Shown one piece after another: positions 8,895 through 16,408 of a stretch of DNA of 53,659 nt. The stretch is from NCBI GenBank assembly GCA_036733985.1, contig DAIMZM010000003.1:1-53659 (forward strand), read 5' to 3'. The stretch is from DAIMZM01 sp036733985 (GTDB lineage Bacteria; Bacillota; Dehalobacteriia; UBA4068). Position numbers and translations under genes: made by a program. Every line of letters starts with the position of its first letter. The stretch's first letter is position 1. The notes below the pieces were generated by a model. That model was not told the origin of the DNA. It saw nothing but the letters and a program-made list of their open reading frames with translations, and made no database searches.

Positions 8895-9041
8895 ATGGAC
8901 CGAATCAAGACCCTGAAAACCCGGGATTTATGTGAAAGCGCGAAGGACGGCGGCTGCGGCGAATGCCAGACCTCCTGCCAATCCGCCTGCAAAACCAGCT
9001 GCGGCGTTGCCAACCAGAAATGCGAGAGCGAAGAAAAATAA
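8895..9041 (+). CDS. scfA: SCIFF ribosomally made peptide precursor (six cysteines in forty-five residues)
   Basis: A 48-residue peptide starting MDRIKTLKTRDLC, with the conserved core CGECQTSCQSACKTSCG. Start ATG 8895 is seven bases after GGAGG. SCIFF peptides are an almost universal Clostridia marker; a radical SAM enzyme installs thioether crosslinks between Cys and acceptor residues such as Thr. Cysteines are at 13, 21, 24, 28, 32, 36 and 43: the last six fit the family pattern and Cys13 is extra. The maturase follows immediately, separated by a terminator-like hairpin that would keep peptide transcripts in excess over enzyme. The biological role of SCIFF peptides is not established. Confidence 0.93.
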   Translation: MDRIKTLKTRDLCESAKDGGCGECQTSCQSACKTSCGVANQKCESEEK

Positions 9042-9057
9042 ACCGGTTCCGCTATGG

Positions 9058-9084
9058 AAATGCCGCCACTGGCGGCATTTTTTT
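9058..9084 (+). terminator. Intergenic terminator/attenuator between SCIFF and its maturase
   Basis: TGCCGCC-ACT-GGCGGCA followed by seven Ts, an efficient-looking intrinsic terminator. It sits 16 bases after the SCIFF stop and 26 bases before the maturase start, with no second promoter evident, so it probably gives partial termination and sets the peptide-to-enzyme ratio. Confidence 0.8.
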
Positions 9085-9109
9085 ATGAACGGCTGGGAGA
9101 TAAACGCCA

Positions 9110-10501
9110 ATGATGCATCAATACGCACTGAACGGCTATCATATCGTGCTGGATACCTGCTCCGGCTCCGTACATGCCGTAGACCCGCCGGCCTATGACC
9201 TGATCGCCCTCTACCCGGATAAGACCGAGGCGGAGATCATCGCGATCCTGCTGGACAAATACCAAGGCCAGGCGGATCTGGACGGGGATGAACTCCATGC
9301 CTGCTACCAGCAGGTGGCCGCCCTGGAAAAGGCGGGAAAGCTCTTCACCCCCGACCATTACCAGCCTCTGGCCGGGGAATTCAAGAACCGTTCCCAAGAG
9401 GTGAAGGCTCTCTGCCTGCATGTGGCCCATACCTGCAATCTGAACTGCGCCTACTGCTTTGCCAGCCAGGGCAAATACCAGGGGGAGCGGGCCCTGATGC
9501 CTTTTGACGTGGGCAAACAGGCCCTGGATTTCCTGATCGCCCATTCCGGCAGCCGCCGCAACCTGGAAGTGGATTTCTTCGGCGGCGAGCCCTTGATGAA
9601 CTGGCAGACGGTGAAAGACCTGGTGGCCTATGCCCGCTCCGTGGAGCAGCAAAAAGGCAAGAACTTCCGCTTCACCCTGACCACCAACGGCCTGCTCATC
9701 GACGACGAGGTCATTGATTTTGCCAACCGGGAAATGAGCAACGTGGTGCTGAGCCTGGACGGGCGTCAGGAAGTCCATGACCGGCTGCGCAAGGATTACG
9801 CGGGCCAGGGCAGCTGGCAGCGGATCGTGCCCAAATTCCAGCGGCTGGTTCAGGCCCGGGGGGACAAGGACTATTATATCCGGGGCACCTTTACCCATGC
9901 CAACCCGGATTTCCTGGAGGATATCCTGGCCATGGCCGAGCTGGGCTTCACCCAGCTGAGCATGGAGCCGGTGGTCTGCGCCCCGGAGGACCCGGCGGCC
10001 CTTACCGAAGAAGATTTGCCCATCTTGCTGGAACAATACGAATTGCTGGCCCAAGAAATGCTGCGCCGCCGCCGGGCAGGCCGGCCCCTGAACTTCTACC
10101 ACTATATGATCGACCTTTCCGGCGGCCCCTGCGTTTACAAGCGCATCTCCGGCTGCGGCTCCGGCACGGAATACTTAGCCGTCACCCCCTGGGGCGATCT
10201 TTACCCCTGCCATCAATTCGTGGGGGAGGAAGCCTTTAAGCTGGGAAATATCTGGGAAGGTGTGACCAACGCCGCCCTTCAGGAGCAGTTCCGGGGCTGC
10301 AATGCCTATGCCAGACCGGATTGCGGGGACTGCTGGGCCCGGCTCTACTGCTCCGGCGGCTGCGCCGCCAACGCCTACCATGCCGCCGGCTCGATCCTGG
10401 GCGTTCATGACTACGGCTGCCGCCTGTTCCGCAAGCGCATGGAATGCGCCATTATGCTGAAAGTGGCGGAAGAACTGGAACAGGGTCCGGCCGGCCAATA
10501 A
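9110..10501 (+). CDS. scfB: SCIFF radical SAM maturase (thioether-forming, SPASM domain)
   Basis: A 463-residue radical SAM enzyme. Residues 1-90 resemble the peptide-recognition (RRE-like) N-terminal part of peptide maturases. The SAM [4Fe-4S] motif is CNLNCAYC (Cys109, 113, 116), followed by the GGEP motif in FFGGEPLMNW. The C-terminal third is a Cys-rich SPASM domain (CGSGTEYLAVTPWGDLYPC, then CGDCWARLYCSGGC and a final Cys) that binds auxiliary clusters. The family generates Cys thioether bridges on SCIFF peptides. Start ATG 9110 has GGGAG ten bases upstream. It is transcribed with the SCIFF gene through a terminator-like hairpin. Family and pairing with the peptide are firm. Confidence 0.93.
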   Translation: MMHQYALNGYHIVLDTCSGSVHAVDPPAYDLIALYPDKTEAEIIAILLDKYQGQADLDGDELHACYQQVAALEKAGKLFTPDHYQPLAGEFKNRSQEVKALCLHVAHTCNLNCAYCFASQGKYQGERALMPFDVGKQALDFLIAHSGSRRNLEVDFFGGEPLMNWQTVKDLVAYARSVEQQKGKNFRFTLTTNGLLIDDEVIDFANREMSNVVLSLDGRQEVHDRLRKDYAGQGSWQRIVPKFQRLVQARGDKDYYIRGTFTHANPDFLEDILAMAELGFTQLSMEPVVCAPEDPAALTEEDLPILLEQYELLAQEMLRRRRAGRPLNFYHYMIDLSGGPCVYKRISGCGSGTEYLAVTPWGDLYPCHQFVGEEAFKLGNIWEGVTNAALQEQFRGCNAYARPDCGDCWARLYCSGGCAANAYHAAGSILGVHDYGCRLFRKRMECAIMLKVAEELEQGPAGQ

Positions 10502-10544
10502 AGGTGGGCCGCCAAAGTCCCGCCCAGCCGATAAGGAGGAAACC

Positions 10545-11918
10545 GTGAACACGCCGATTTGTGATTTTGTCAAGGGCTACAGCCAAGGGGATTTTTCCCG
10601 CCTGCATATGCCGGGCCATAAGGGCCAAGGCCCCCTGGGCTGCGAAGGCCTGGACATCACCGAGATCAGCGGAGCGGATTCCCTGTATCAGGCAAGCGGG
10701 ATCATTGCCGAAAGCGAAGCCAATACCCGGGCCCTGTTCAATTCCGGGGCCACTTTTTTCGCCACAGAGGGCTCCTCCCAATGTATCCGGGCCCTGCTTT
10801 ACCTGGCTGTGCTGGCTCAGGGCCCTGGAGACCGGCCCCCCCTGGTGCTGGCGGGCCGGAACGCCCATCAATCCCTGATCTCAGCCGCGGCCCTGCTGGA
10901 TCTGGAGCTGGCCTGGCTCTGGCCGGAAGCGGCGGATTTCACCCTTTGCGCCTGCCCGATCAGCCGGGCCGGCCTGGAGCAAGCCCTGGCCGGCCTGGAC
11001 AGGCCCCCGGCGGCGGTCTTCCTCACCAGCCCGGATTATCTGGGGGGCCTGCTGGATATCAAGGCTCTGGCCGAAGTCTGCCATAGCCGGGGCATCCCCC
11101 TGCTGGTGGACAATGCCCATGGCGCTTATCTCCATTTCCTGGAGCAGCCGGCCCATCCCCTGGATCTGGGGGCGGACGCCTGCGCGGATTCCGCCCATAA
11201 GACCCTGCCGGTGCTGACCGGCGGCGCTTATCTGCAGATCGGCAACAGCGCGCCGCCTGTTTTTGCCCAGGCAGCCCGGCGGACCCTGGCCCTCTTCGGC
11301 TCCACCAGCCCCTCTTACCTGATCCTCCAATCCCTGGATCAGGCCAATCGCTTTCTGGCTGGGGAAGGCCCGGCGCAAATCCGGCAAACCGCTGCTCAGG
11401 TGGCTGGGCTAAAAAGCCGCCTGGCCCTGGCAGGCTGGGAGATTCTCCCCGGCGAGGCCCTGAAGCTGACCCTCCGGGGCCGACCCCACGGCTATAGCGG
11501 CGGGGCGCTGGCGGAACAGCTGCGCCAGGACCGGGTGGAGGCGGAGTATTGGGATCCGGATCATCTGACCCTGATGTTCAGCACAGGCAACCAAACCTTG
11601 GATTATCAGCGGATCGGGGCGGCCCTGGGCCGATTGCCCAAAAAAGCGCCCCTGGCCCGGCCTTGGCTGGCCCTGCCCCGGCCGGAGCGCTGTCTGAGCC
11701 CCCGGGCAGCCCTGTTCAGCCCGGCGGAAACGGTGGCGGCGGAAGCCGCCGTAGGCCGGGTGCTGGTGGCGCCCAGCACCGGCTGCCCCCCGGCGGTACC
11801 GGTGGCGGTCAGCGGCGAAAGGATCGGGCCGGAAGCCGCGGCCATTTTCCGCTATTATGGCACCGAGCGCCTGGTTGTGCTGAAAGAAAACGGAGAGCGG
11901 ATTTGCGCCCGGGGATAG
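10545..11918 (+). CDS. Orn/Lys/Arg decarboxylase family protein (fold-type I PLP enzyme)
   Basis: A 457-residue PLP enzyme starting at GTG 10545 (AAGGAGG seven bases before). Near the N-terminus is HMPGHKG, and the PLP lysine lies in DSAHKTLPVLTGG, both hallmarks of the Orn/Lys/Arg decarboxylase major domain; LLVDNAHGAYL carries the ring-binding Asp. It lacks the N-terminal receiver-like wing of the E. coli inducible enzymes and has a short C-terminal domain (about residues 330-457), like the compact SpeA/YaaO-type Firmicutes members. It would decarboxylate arginine, lysine or ornithine for polyamine synthesis, or a related basic amino acid. It follows the SCIFF maturase by 43 bp, as is often seen for short intergenic co-directional genes; a functional link is not shown. 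Substrate is undetermined. Confidence 0.85.
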   Translation: MNTPICDFVKGYSQGDFSRLHMPGHKGQGPLGCEGLDITEISGADSLYQASGIIAESEANTRALFNSGATFFATEGSSQCIRALLYLAVLAQGPGDRPPLVLAGRNAHQSLISAAALLDLELAWLWPEAADFTLCACPISRAGLEQALAGLDRPPAAVFLTSPDYLGGLLDIKALAEVCHSRGIPLLVDNAHGAYLHFLEQPAHPLDLGADACADSAHKTLPVLTGGAYLQIGNSAPPVFAQAARRTLALFGSTSPSYLILQSLDQANRFLAGEGPAQIRQTAAQVAGLKSRLALAGWEILPGEALKLTLRGRPHGYSGGALAEQLRQDRVEAEYWDPDHLTLMFSTGNQTLDYQRIGAALGRLPKKAPLARPWLALPRPERCLSPRAALFSPAETVAAEAAVGRVLVAPSTGCPPAVPVAVSGERIGPEAAAIFRYYGTERLVVLKENGERICARG

Positions 11919-11982
11919 CCAGGCACTTTCCCGGTTTTTTGCCATAAGCTGAAAGCATAAACAAAACCCGGGAGGAACGCTT

Positions 11983-12621
11983 ATGTCCGAACACTATCCT
12001 TTCAGCAATCCGCCGCTGCCTTATGCTTACGACGCCTTGGAGCCCTATATCGACGCCCGCACCATGATGCTGCACCATGACCGGCATCTGCGGGCTTATA
12101 CGGATAATCTGAACGCGGCCCTGGCAGACCAGCCCCGGCTGCAGACCCTGACCCTGGAAGAATTGCTGGCCATTTATCCGGCCCTGCCCGAACCCCTGGC
12201 CACCCAGATCCGGAACAACGCCGGGGGCGTGTATAATCACCGGCTGTTTTTCAATGGCCTGACCCCGGCGGCCAATGCGGTGGAAAACCATAGCCATCCC
12301 CTTTATGGGGCGATTGGCCGGACTTTCGGCAATACCGGGGATATGCTGCAGTCTCTGGGGGAAGCGGCCATGTCCGTTTTCGGCTCCGGCTATGCCTGGC
12401 TGGTGCTGCTGCCCGACGGCAGCCTGGCCATTACCACCACGGCCAACCAGGATACGCCGCCCTTAGGCCAGATGCTGCCCCTGCTGAACGCGGATGTTTG
12501 GGAGCACGCCTATTATCTCAAGCATTATAACAACCGCTACGCCTACCTGGGCGACGCCATGCATGTGATCAACTGGCCGGAAGTGGAGGCCCGCTATGAC
12601 GCGGGCATGGGCCTGAGCTAA
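11983..12621 (+). CDS. Superoxide dismutase (Fe/Mn family)
   Basis: A 212-residue protein with the four metal ligands of Fe/Mn superoxide dismutase in their expected contexts: His31 (MMLHHDRH), His86 (VYNHRLFF), Asp171 and His175 (DVWEHAYY). Start ATG 11983 has GGGAGG seven bases upstream. It detoxifies superoxide in the cytoplasm, useful for an anaerobe exposed to oxygen. His at the usual second-sphere Tyr/His region and the HHDRHLRAY helix are close to family norms, but I cannot tell iron from manganese use. It appears to be a single-gene unit or the last gene of the preceding run. Confidence 0.9.
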   Translation: MSEHYPFSNPPLPYAYDALEPYIDARTMMLHHDRHLRAYTDNLNAALADQPRLQTLTLEELLAIYPALPEPLATQIRNNAGGVYNHRLFFNGLTPAANAVENHSHPLYGAIGRTFGNTGDMLQSLGEAAMSVFGSGYAWLVLLPDGSLAITTTANQDTPPLGQMLPLLNADVWEHAYYLKHYNNRYAYLGDAMHVINWPEVEARYDAGMGLS

Positions 12622-12764
12622 AGCGCCGGAGCCCGCTCCAGCCGGTCTTTTTCCCGGACTGCCGCCATGGCCCCGGCCCGGGAAAGGGGGCCCGCCAGGG
12701 GACAAGCCGGGGGCGTCCGCTTCAGCCGCCCGCCCCCCGGCCGGGGAAAGGAGTGGCGGAATAG

Positions 12765-12794
12765 TTGGGTTTTCCAGCGGAATGATGCTATACT
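12765..12794 (+). promoter_or_regulatory. Candidate promoter of the GIY-YIG/ArsC gene
   Basis: TTGGGT, 18 bases, TATACT. It would start transcription about 15-20 bases before the GTG at 12817, giving a very short leader. The -10 box is good, the -35 and spacing are only fair. Confidence 0.4.
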
Positions 12795-12816
12795 AAGATC
12801 AACAGAGTGGGCGGAG

Positions 12817-13488
12817 GTGAGGCAAACGGCGTATTATACCTATCTGCTGCGCTGCGGGGACAACAGCCTCTATACCGGCATCACCACGGATCTGGGCCGC
12901 CGCTTCGCCGAACACCAGGGGCAAGGGGGCAAAGGCGCCAAATATACCGCCGCCCGCCGGCCCCTGCGCTTTGAGGCAGCCTGGCAATCAACGGGCCGGG
13001 CCGCGGCCTCCCGGCTGGAACAGAGCCTGAAAGCCCTGAGAAAGCCGGACAAGGAACGGCTGATCCAGGGCCAAATCCCCGCCGGCCTGGATCTTTCGCC
13101 TTATATCAGGATTCATCTTACCGACAATGGAGGGATCGTCATGCTGTTTGTTTGCTATGCCAGATGTACCACCTGCCAAAAGGCCCGGGACTTCCTGGAC
13201 GCCAGGGGCGCGGCCTATGTCTTCCGCGATATTAAAACCGAGCCGCCCAGCGAGGCGGAGCTCCGGGCCTGGCAGCAAAAGAGCGGCCTGCCCCTGAAGC
13301 GTTTCTTCAACACCAGCGGCCTGCAATACAAGGCCCTGGGCCTCTCGAAAAAGCTGCCCAGCCTGACCGGGGACGAGCAGTTTGCCCTGCTGGCTAGCGA
13401 CGGGATGCTGGTCAAGCGCCCGATCCTGGCGGCTGAGGATTTTGTCCTGGTGGGCTTTAAACCGGCGGAGTGGGAAGAAAAACTGTAG
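12817..13488 (+). CDS. GIY-YIG nuclease domain fused in frame to an ArsC/Spx-like thioredoxin-fold domain
   Basis: One uninterrupted frame encodes two normally separate proteins. Residues 1-90 are a small GIY-YIG endonuclease domain of the YhbQ/UPF0213 type (YYTYLLRC, then SLYTGITTDLGRRFAEH and KGAKYTAARRP). After a 15-20 residue linker, residues 109-223 are an ArsC/Spx/YffB-like domain with the CTTCQKARDFL redox motif. Neither ATG upstream of the GIY-YIG domain is in frame, so the GTG at 12817 is the most likely start; the frame is technically open to an ATG at 12667, but that stretch is low-complexity and unlike the family. The second domain also has its own strong ribosome binding site (see 13141-13488). 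Roles: the first domain is a putative nuclease, the second a thiol-redox protein or arsenate reductase relative. Combined function is unknown. Confidence 0.75.
   Translation: MRQTAYYTYLLRCGDNSLYTGITTDLGRRFAEHQGQGGKGAKYTAARRPLRFEAAWQSTGRAAASRLEQSLKALRKPDKERLIQGQIPAGLDLSPYIRIHLTDNGGIVMLFVCYARCTTCQKARDFLDARGAAYVFRDIKTEPPSEAELRAWQQKSGLPLKRFFNTSGLQYKALGLSKKLPSLTGDEQFALLASDGMLVKRPILAAEDFVLVGFKPAEWEEKL
13141..13488 (+). CDS. ArsC/Spx-family protein, probable independent internal start
   Basis: The ATG at 13141 is preceded by GGAGGG six bases away and begins MLFVCYARCTTCQKA, exactly where free-standing ArsC/YffB-like proteins begin. The 115-residue product would be complete: an N-terminal redox Cys pair (CTTC) and the C-terminal RPILAAED segment conserved in the family (where Arg binds oxyanion or partner). 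It shares frame and stop with the GIY-YIG fusion, so the locus may make both the fusion and this shorter protein. Which form dominates cannot be told from sequence. Confidence 0.65.
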   Translation: MLFVCYARCTTCQKARDFLDARGAAYVFRDIKTEPPSEAELRAWQQKSGLPLKRFFNTSGLQYKALGLSKKLPSLTGDEQFALLASDGMLVKRPILAAEDFVLVGFKPAEWEEKL

Positions 13489-13709
13489 CCCGCCCACGCC
13501 GGACAACCGCCCCCCGCCGCCGCCTCTTGCCCCTGATCAAACCGGTTCTCCGCGGCATAGACAATAGGCATAGGCAATAAAGGGCCTGCTCCCGCACTTC
13601 TCCTGCGGGAGCTTTGCGCTGGCAAAAGCCAAAAGACCGCTGAAACAGGCGCGGCATTTTTAGCGGAGCGCCGCCATATACATGGAGCAGACCAGGAGGT
13701 GATCCCGCT

Positions 13710-13889
13710 ATGGGGCAGTCCTTGCAGTTCTGTTTCCATGATCCGAACCCGGCGGCGATAACCGCCGATTTCCTGCTGCGCCTGCTGGTACAAGCCAACC
13801 AGCCCCGGCTGGAAGCCTTGCTGCGACAGGCGGCGGCAGACCTGACGCCGGCAAGCCCCGCCCCAGGCCGGGACGGGGGCTGCCCATGA
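13710..13889 (+). CDS. Small protein translationally coupled to the serine recombinase (59 aa)
   Basis: Begins ATG 13710 with a perfect AGGAGGTGAT seven or fewer bases upstream, encodes MGQSLQFCFHDPNPAAITAD followed by a helical Leu/Ala-rich region, and ends TGA at 13887-13889, overlapping the recombinase ATG at 13886 (ATGA). The recombinase has no separate ribosome binding site, so it is probably translated by coupling to this gene. Similar tiny frames precede serine recombinases in Firmicutes mobile elements, but I do not recognise a named family and give no function. Confidence 0.65.
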   Translation: MGQSLQFCFHDPNPAAITADFLLRLLVQANQPRLEALLRQAAADLTPASPAPGRDGGCP

Positions 13890-15421
13890 ACATCGCCGCC
13901 TATTGCCGGGTGTCCACAGATAAGTCCGACCAGCTCAACAGCTTAGAAGCCCAGAAGCGCTTCTTCAGCGACTATACCCGGAAGACCGGCCACACCCTGG
14001 TGCGGCTTTACGCGGACGAGGGGCTTTCCGGCACCCGGACGAAAAACCGCGAGCAATTCCTTTGCCTGATGCGGGACGCGGAAGGGGGCCTCTTCGACCT
14101 GGTGGTGGTGAAGGACATCTCCCGCTTTGCCCGGAACACCGTCGATTTGCTGCAAAGCATCCGCAGGCTGAAAGCCCTGGGGGTGGAAACGCTCTTCCTC
14201 ACCGCCAATATGACCAGCATGGGCAACAGCGAATTCGTGCTGACCATCTTCGGCGCCCTGGCCCAGGAGGAGTCCGCCAATACCAGCAAGCGCATCAAGT
14301 TCGGCAAAAAAATCAATGCGGAGCGGGGCCGGGTGCCGAATTTGGTCTTCGGCTATGACAAAACCCCCGGCGACTATTTCAACCTTACCGTCAACCCGCA
14401 GGAAGCGGCAGTGATCCGCCAGATGTTCCACTGGTATGTGGACGAGGGCTGCGGCGGCGCGAAGATCGCCAACCGCCTGAACCAGCAGGGGATCAAGACC
14501 AAGCGGGGCTGCAGCTGGTCCCAGAACGCGGTCTGCCGCATCCTTACCAATGAACTCTATATCGGCAGGATCATCAACGGCAAGCAGGAGGTGGCGGACT
14601 TCCTCACCGGCCAGCGGGCCGAAAAAGGGGAAGCAGACTGGCTGGTGACGGAACGCCCCGGCCTGGCCATCGTGGACGGGAAGCTCTTCGCCAAGGCCCG
14701 GCAGATAATGGCTGAGCGGGGACAAGCCTTCCAGGCGGCGAAAGAGCGGCAGAGCAATAAGCACCTGTTCTCCACCCTGATCAAGTGCCGGGAATGCGGC
14801 CGGTCCTTCCGCCGCACCGTACGCACTTACAAGCATACCTATGTGCGCTGGGTCTGCTCCGGCCATAACGGCAGAGGCGCGGAAAGCTGCGGGAACGCCG
14901 TCACCGTGGACGAAGACGCGCTGATCGCCGCCCTGAACCGCTATTTCGCCGATATGCTGCGGTCAAAGAAGAACGCCGTCAGCCAGGCGGTGAATGAGTT
15001 CAACCGGGTCTGCCAGGCGAAATGCCGGGACGCGCAGTATGAGAAGGCGCTCCGGGCTAAACTCAGCCGCCTGCAGAAAACCCGGCAGAAGTACATGGAC
15101 ATGTACGCCGACGACCTGATCAGCCGGGAAGCGCTGAACGCCAAGATCGGCGGCAGCAAGCAGGAGGCGGAGCGGCTGGAAAACGAACTGAAGCTGGCCG
15201 CCTGCCATAGCGCCAAAGGCGGGCAGCTGGAAACCCTGATCCGCAGCGCCTTCGCCACCGTTGAAAGCATCGCCGACGCGGGCCAGCTGACCAATGCCCA
15301 GCTGAAGCAGATCATCCAGCGGATCGAGGTGGACAAGGCCGGCCGGGTGGATATCTACCTGCGCCGGCTGGGTGATCCAGGCCTGGATGAAACCGTTCTC
15401 ATTCGCGACGGCCGTACATAA
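13886..15421 (+). CDS. Serine recombinase (large resolvase/integrase family)
   Basis: A 511-residue site-specific recombinase. The N-terminal resolvase domain (1-150) has the catalytic Ser10 in AAYCRVSTDKSDQ and the Arg-rich GLSGTRTKNR loop; a recombinase domain follows (about 160-260, VNPQEAAVIRQMFHWYVDEG), then a zinc ribbon (CRECGRSF about residue 300, WVCSGHNGRGAESCGN about 335) and a long coiled coil (about 365-460) typical of large serine integrases. Such enzymes integrate or excise phages and transposons, or invert DNA, at short att sites. Here only two small frames accompany it, with no other mobile-element cargo and no att repeats that I could find, so this may be a minimal or decayed element. 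It is coupled to the small gene at 13710. All catalytic motifs look intact. Confidence 0.9.
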   Translation: MNIAAYCRVSTDKSDQLNSLEAQKRFFSDYTRKTGHTLVRLYADEGLSGTRTKNREQFLCLMRDAEGGLFDLVVVKDISRFARNTVDLLQSIRRLKALGVETLFLTANMTSMGNSEFVLTIFGALAQEESANTSKRIKFGKKINAERGRVPNLVFGYDKTPGDYFNLTVNPQEAAVIRQMFHWYVDEGCGGAKIANRLNQQGIKTKRGCSWSQNAVCRILTNELYIGRIINGKQEVADFLTGQRAEKGEADWLVTERPGLAIVDGKLFAKARQIMAERGQAFQAAKERQSNKHLFSTLIKCRECGRSFRRTVRTYKHTYVRWVCSGHNGRGAESCGNAVTVDEDALIAALNRYFADMLRSKKNAVSQAVNEFNRVCQAKCRDAQYEKALRAKLSRLQKTRQKYMDMYADDLISREALNAKIGGSKQEAERLENELKLAACHSAKGGQLETLIRSAFATVESIADAGQLTNAQLKQIIQRIEVDKAGRVDIYLRRLGDPGLDETVLIRDGRT

Positions 15422-15575
15422 AGACGTGACCGAACGCCTGCCCCTCCTCAATGAGCTGGTGGCCAACAAGGTGCGGGATATCCTGGATAACAACAAGGCC
15501 GAGCGGCATTTACGGGGCGGGGAGGCAACGAAACGCAAATACTTGAACCTGCGGGAACAGGATATCGACAATTAG
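15387..15575 (+). CDS. Small hypothetical protein overlapping the recombinase 3' end (about 62 aa)
   Basis: Frame starts at ATG 15387 (or GTG 15372) inside the recombinase gene and ends at 15575, just before a terminator. The C-terminal part, KDVTERLPLLNELVANKVRD and then a basic HLRGGEATKRKYLNLRE stretch, is helical and basic and looks protein-like rather than an out-of-frame shadow, because about 150 bp extend beyond the recombinase with normal codon use. No named family recognised. It is likely part of the recombinase module, perhaps a DNA-binding accessory factor; that is a guess. Confidence 0.5.
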   Translation: MKPFSFATAVHKDVTERLPLLNELVANKVRDILDNNKAERHLRGGEATKRKYLNLREQDIDN

Positions 15576-15577
15576 TA

Positions 15578-15612
15578 AAACAGGCAGGGGTGAAATCCCC
15601 TGCCTGTTTATC
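15578..15612. terminator. Bidirectional terminator between the recombinase locus and the HD-domain gene
   Basis: AAACAGGCAGGGG, a six-base loop and CCCCTGCCTGTTT form a perfect 13-bp stem flanked by A and T runs. It ends the rightward recombinase transcript and the leftward HD-domain transcript. Confidence 0.85.
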
Positions 15613-15618
15613 CGCTGC

Positions 15619-16194
15619 TTATGAGGATTCCTTAGGCCCCAACCCCAGGGCCTGGGTTTCCTTTTGCATGCCCGCGATGGTCAGCGCCATCACCTCCGGG
15701 AGCTCCATGCCTAAAAGGCCGCAGCCTTTCAGGATCACTTCCCGGTCGCATTTGGCGGCGAAGCGCTTGTCCTTGAATTTCTTCAGGGCGCTTTTCACCT
15801 CCAGATCCGTGATGCCGCCGGGGCGCATCAGGGCCGCCGCCATGACGATGCCGGTGAGCTCATCTACGGTATAGAGGCTTTTTTCCAGATTGCTCTTGGG
15901 CTCCACATCGCTGCAGAGGCCAAAGCCATGGGCCAGGATGGCCCGGATATCCGCTTCCTCCACCCCTTCCGGTTCCAGCAGTTCCCGCACATGCTGGCAA
16001 TGTTCCTCCGGATAAGGCTGATAATCCACATCATGCAAATAGCCGATGGCCTGCCAATAGGCCGGGTCTTCGCCAAAATGCCCGGCCATCGCCCCCATGG
16101 CGGCGCTGACCGCCAGAGCATGGAGCAGCAAATGTTCTTCCGTGCAATGCTTGCCCAGGATTTCCCCGGCCCTGGCCAGGGTTAATGAAACCAT
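15619..16194 (-). CDS. HD-domain (HDIG-type) metal-dependent phosphohydrolase
   Basis: A 191-residue protein with the HD-superfamily layout: an early His (EEHLLLHALAV), the HD pair in GYLHDVDYQPYPE, and a further His in ILAHGFGLC, followed by the helical YTVDELTGIVMAAALMRP segment found in this subgroup. The ATG at 16194 has GGAGG seven bases upstream; the earlier ATG at 16200 is too close to it. HDIG proteins of this type hydrolyse phosphate esters, often nucleotides, but substrates of this subgroup are not known to me. It stands alone, convergent with the recombinase locus and divergent from yunB. Confidence 0.8.
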   Translation of the reverse strand: MVSLTLARAGEILGKHCTEEHLLLHALAVSAAMGAMAGHFGEDPAYWQAIGYLHDVDYQPYPEEHCQHVRELLEPEGVEEADIRAILAHGFGLCSDVEPKSNLEKSLYTVDELTGIVMAAALMRPGGITDLEVKSALKKFKDKRFAAKCDREVILKGCGLLGMELPEVMALTIAGMQKETQALGLGPKESS

Positions 16195-16408
16195 ATCCAT
16201 TCCTCCCTATTGATCCGGTCGCTACCCTGTCCCAGGGCAAATTCCGCTAAAACAACGGATTTATGACTGTTTCTCTATTGTTTCTTCACGGCCCGCCCGG
16301 TTCCTGCCAAGAAATTCCCAGGAACCGGCTGAAAAGCTTTCGCGTCAAAGCAGTAACCCCAGCCGTTTTGCCGCATATAATGTGTCACAACAGGAACGGG
16401 AGGCGGCT

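Noticed and set aside
9083..10102. Long reverse-strand frames across the SCIFF maturase and many other genes
   Set aside because: They mirror high-GC codons of well-supported genes on the other strand and show no domain motifs or ribosome binding sites.
12667..12816. N-terminal extension of the GIY-YIG frame
   Set aside because: It is Gly/Arg/Pro-rich low complexity and the candidate promoter at 12765-12794 would lie inside it.
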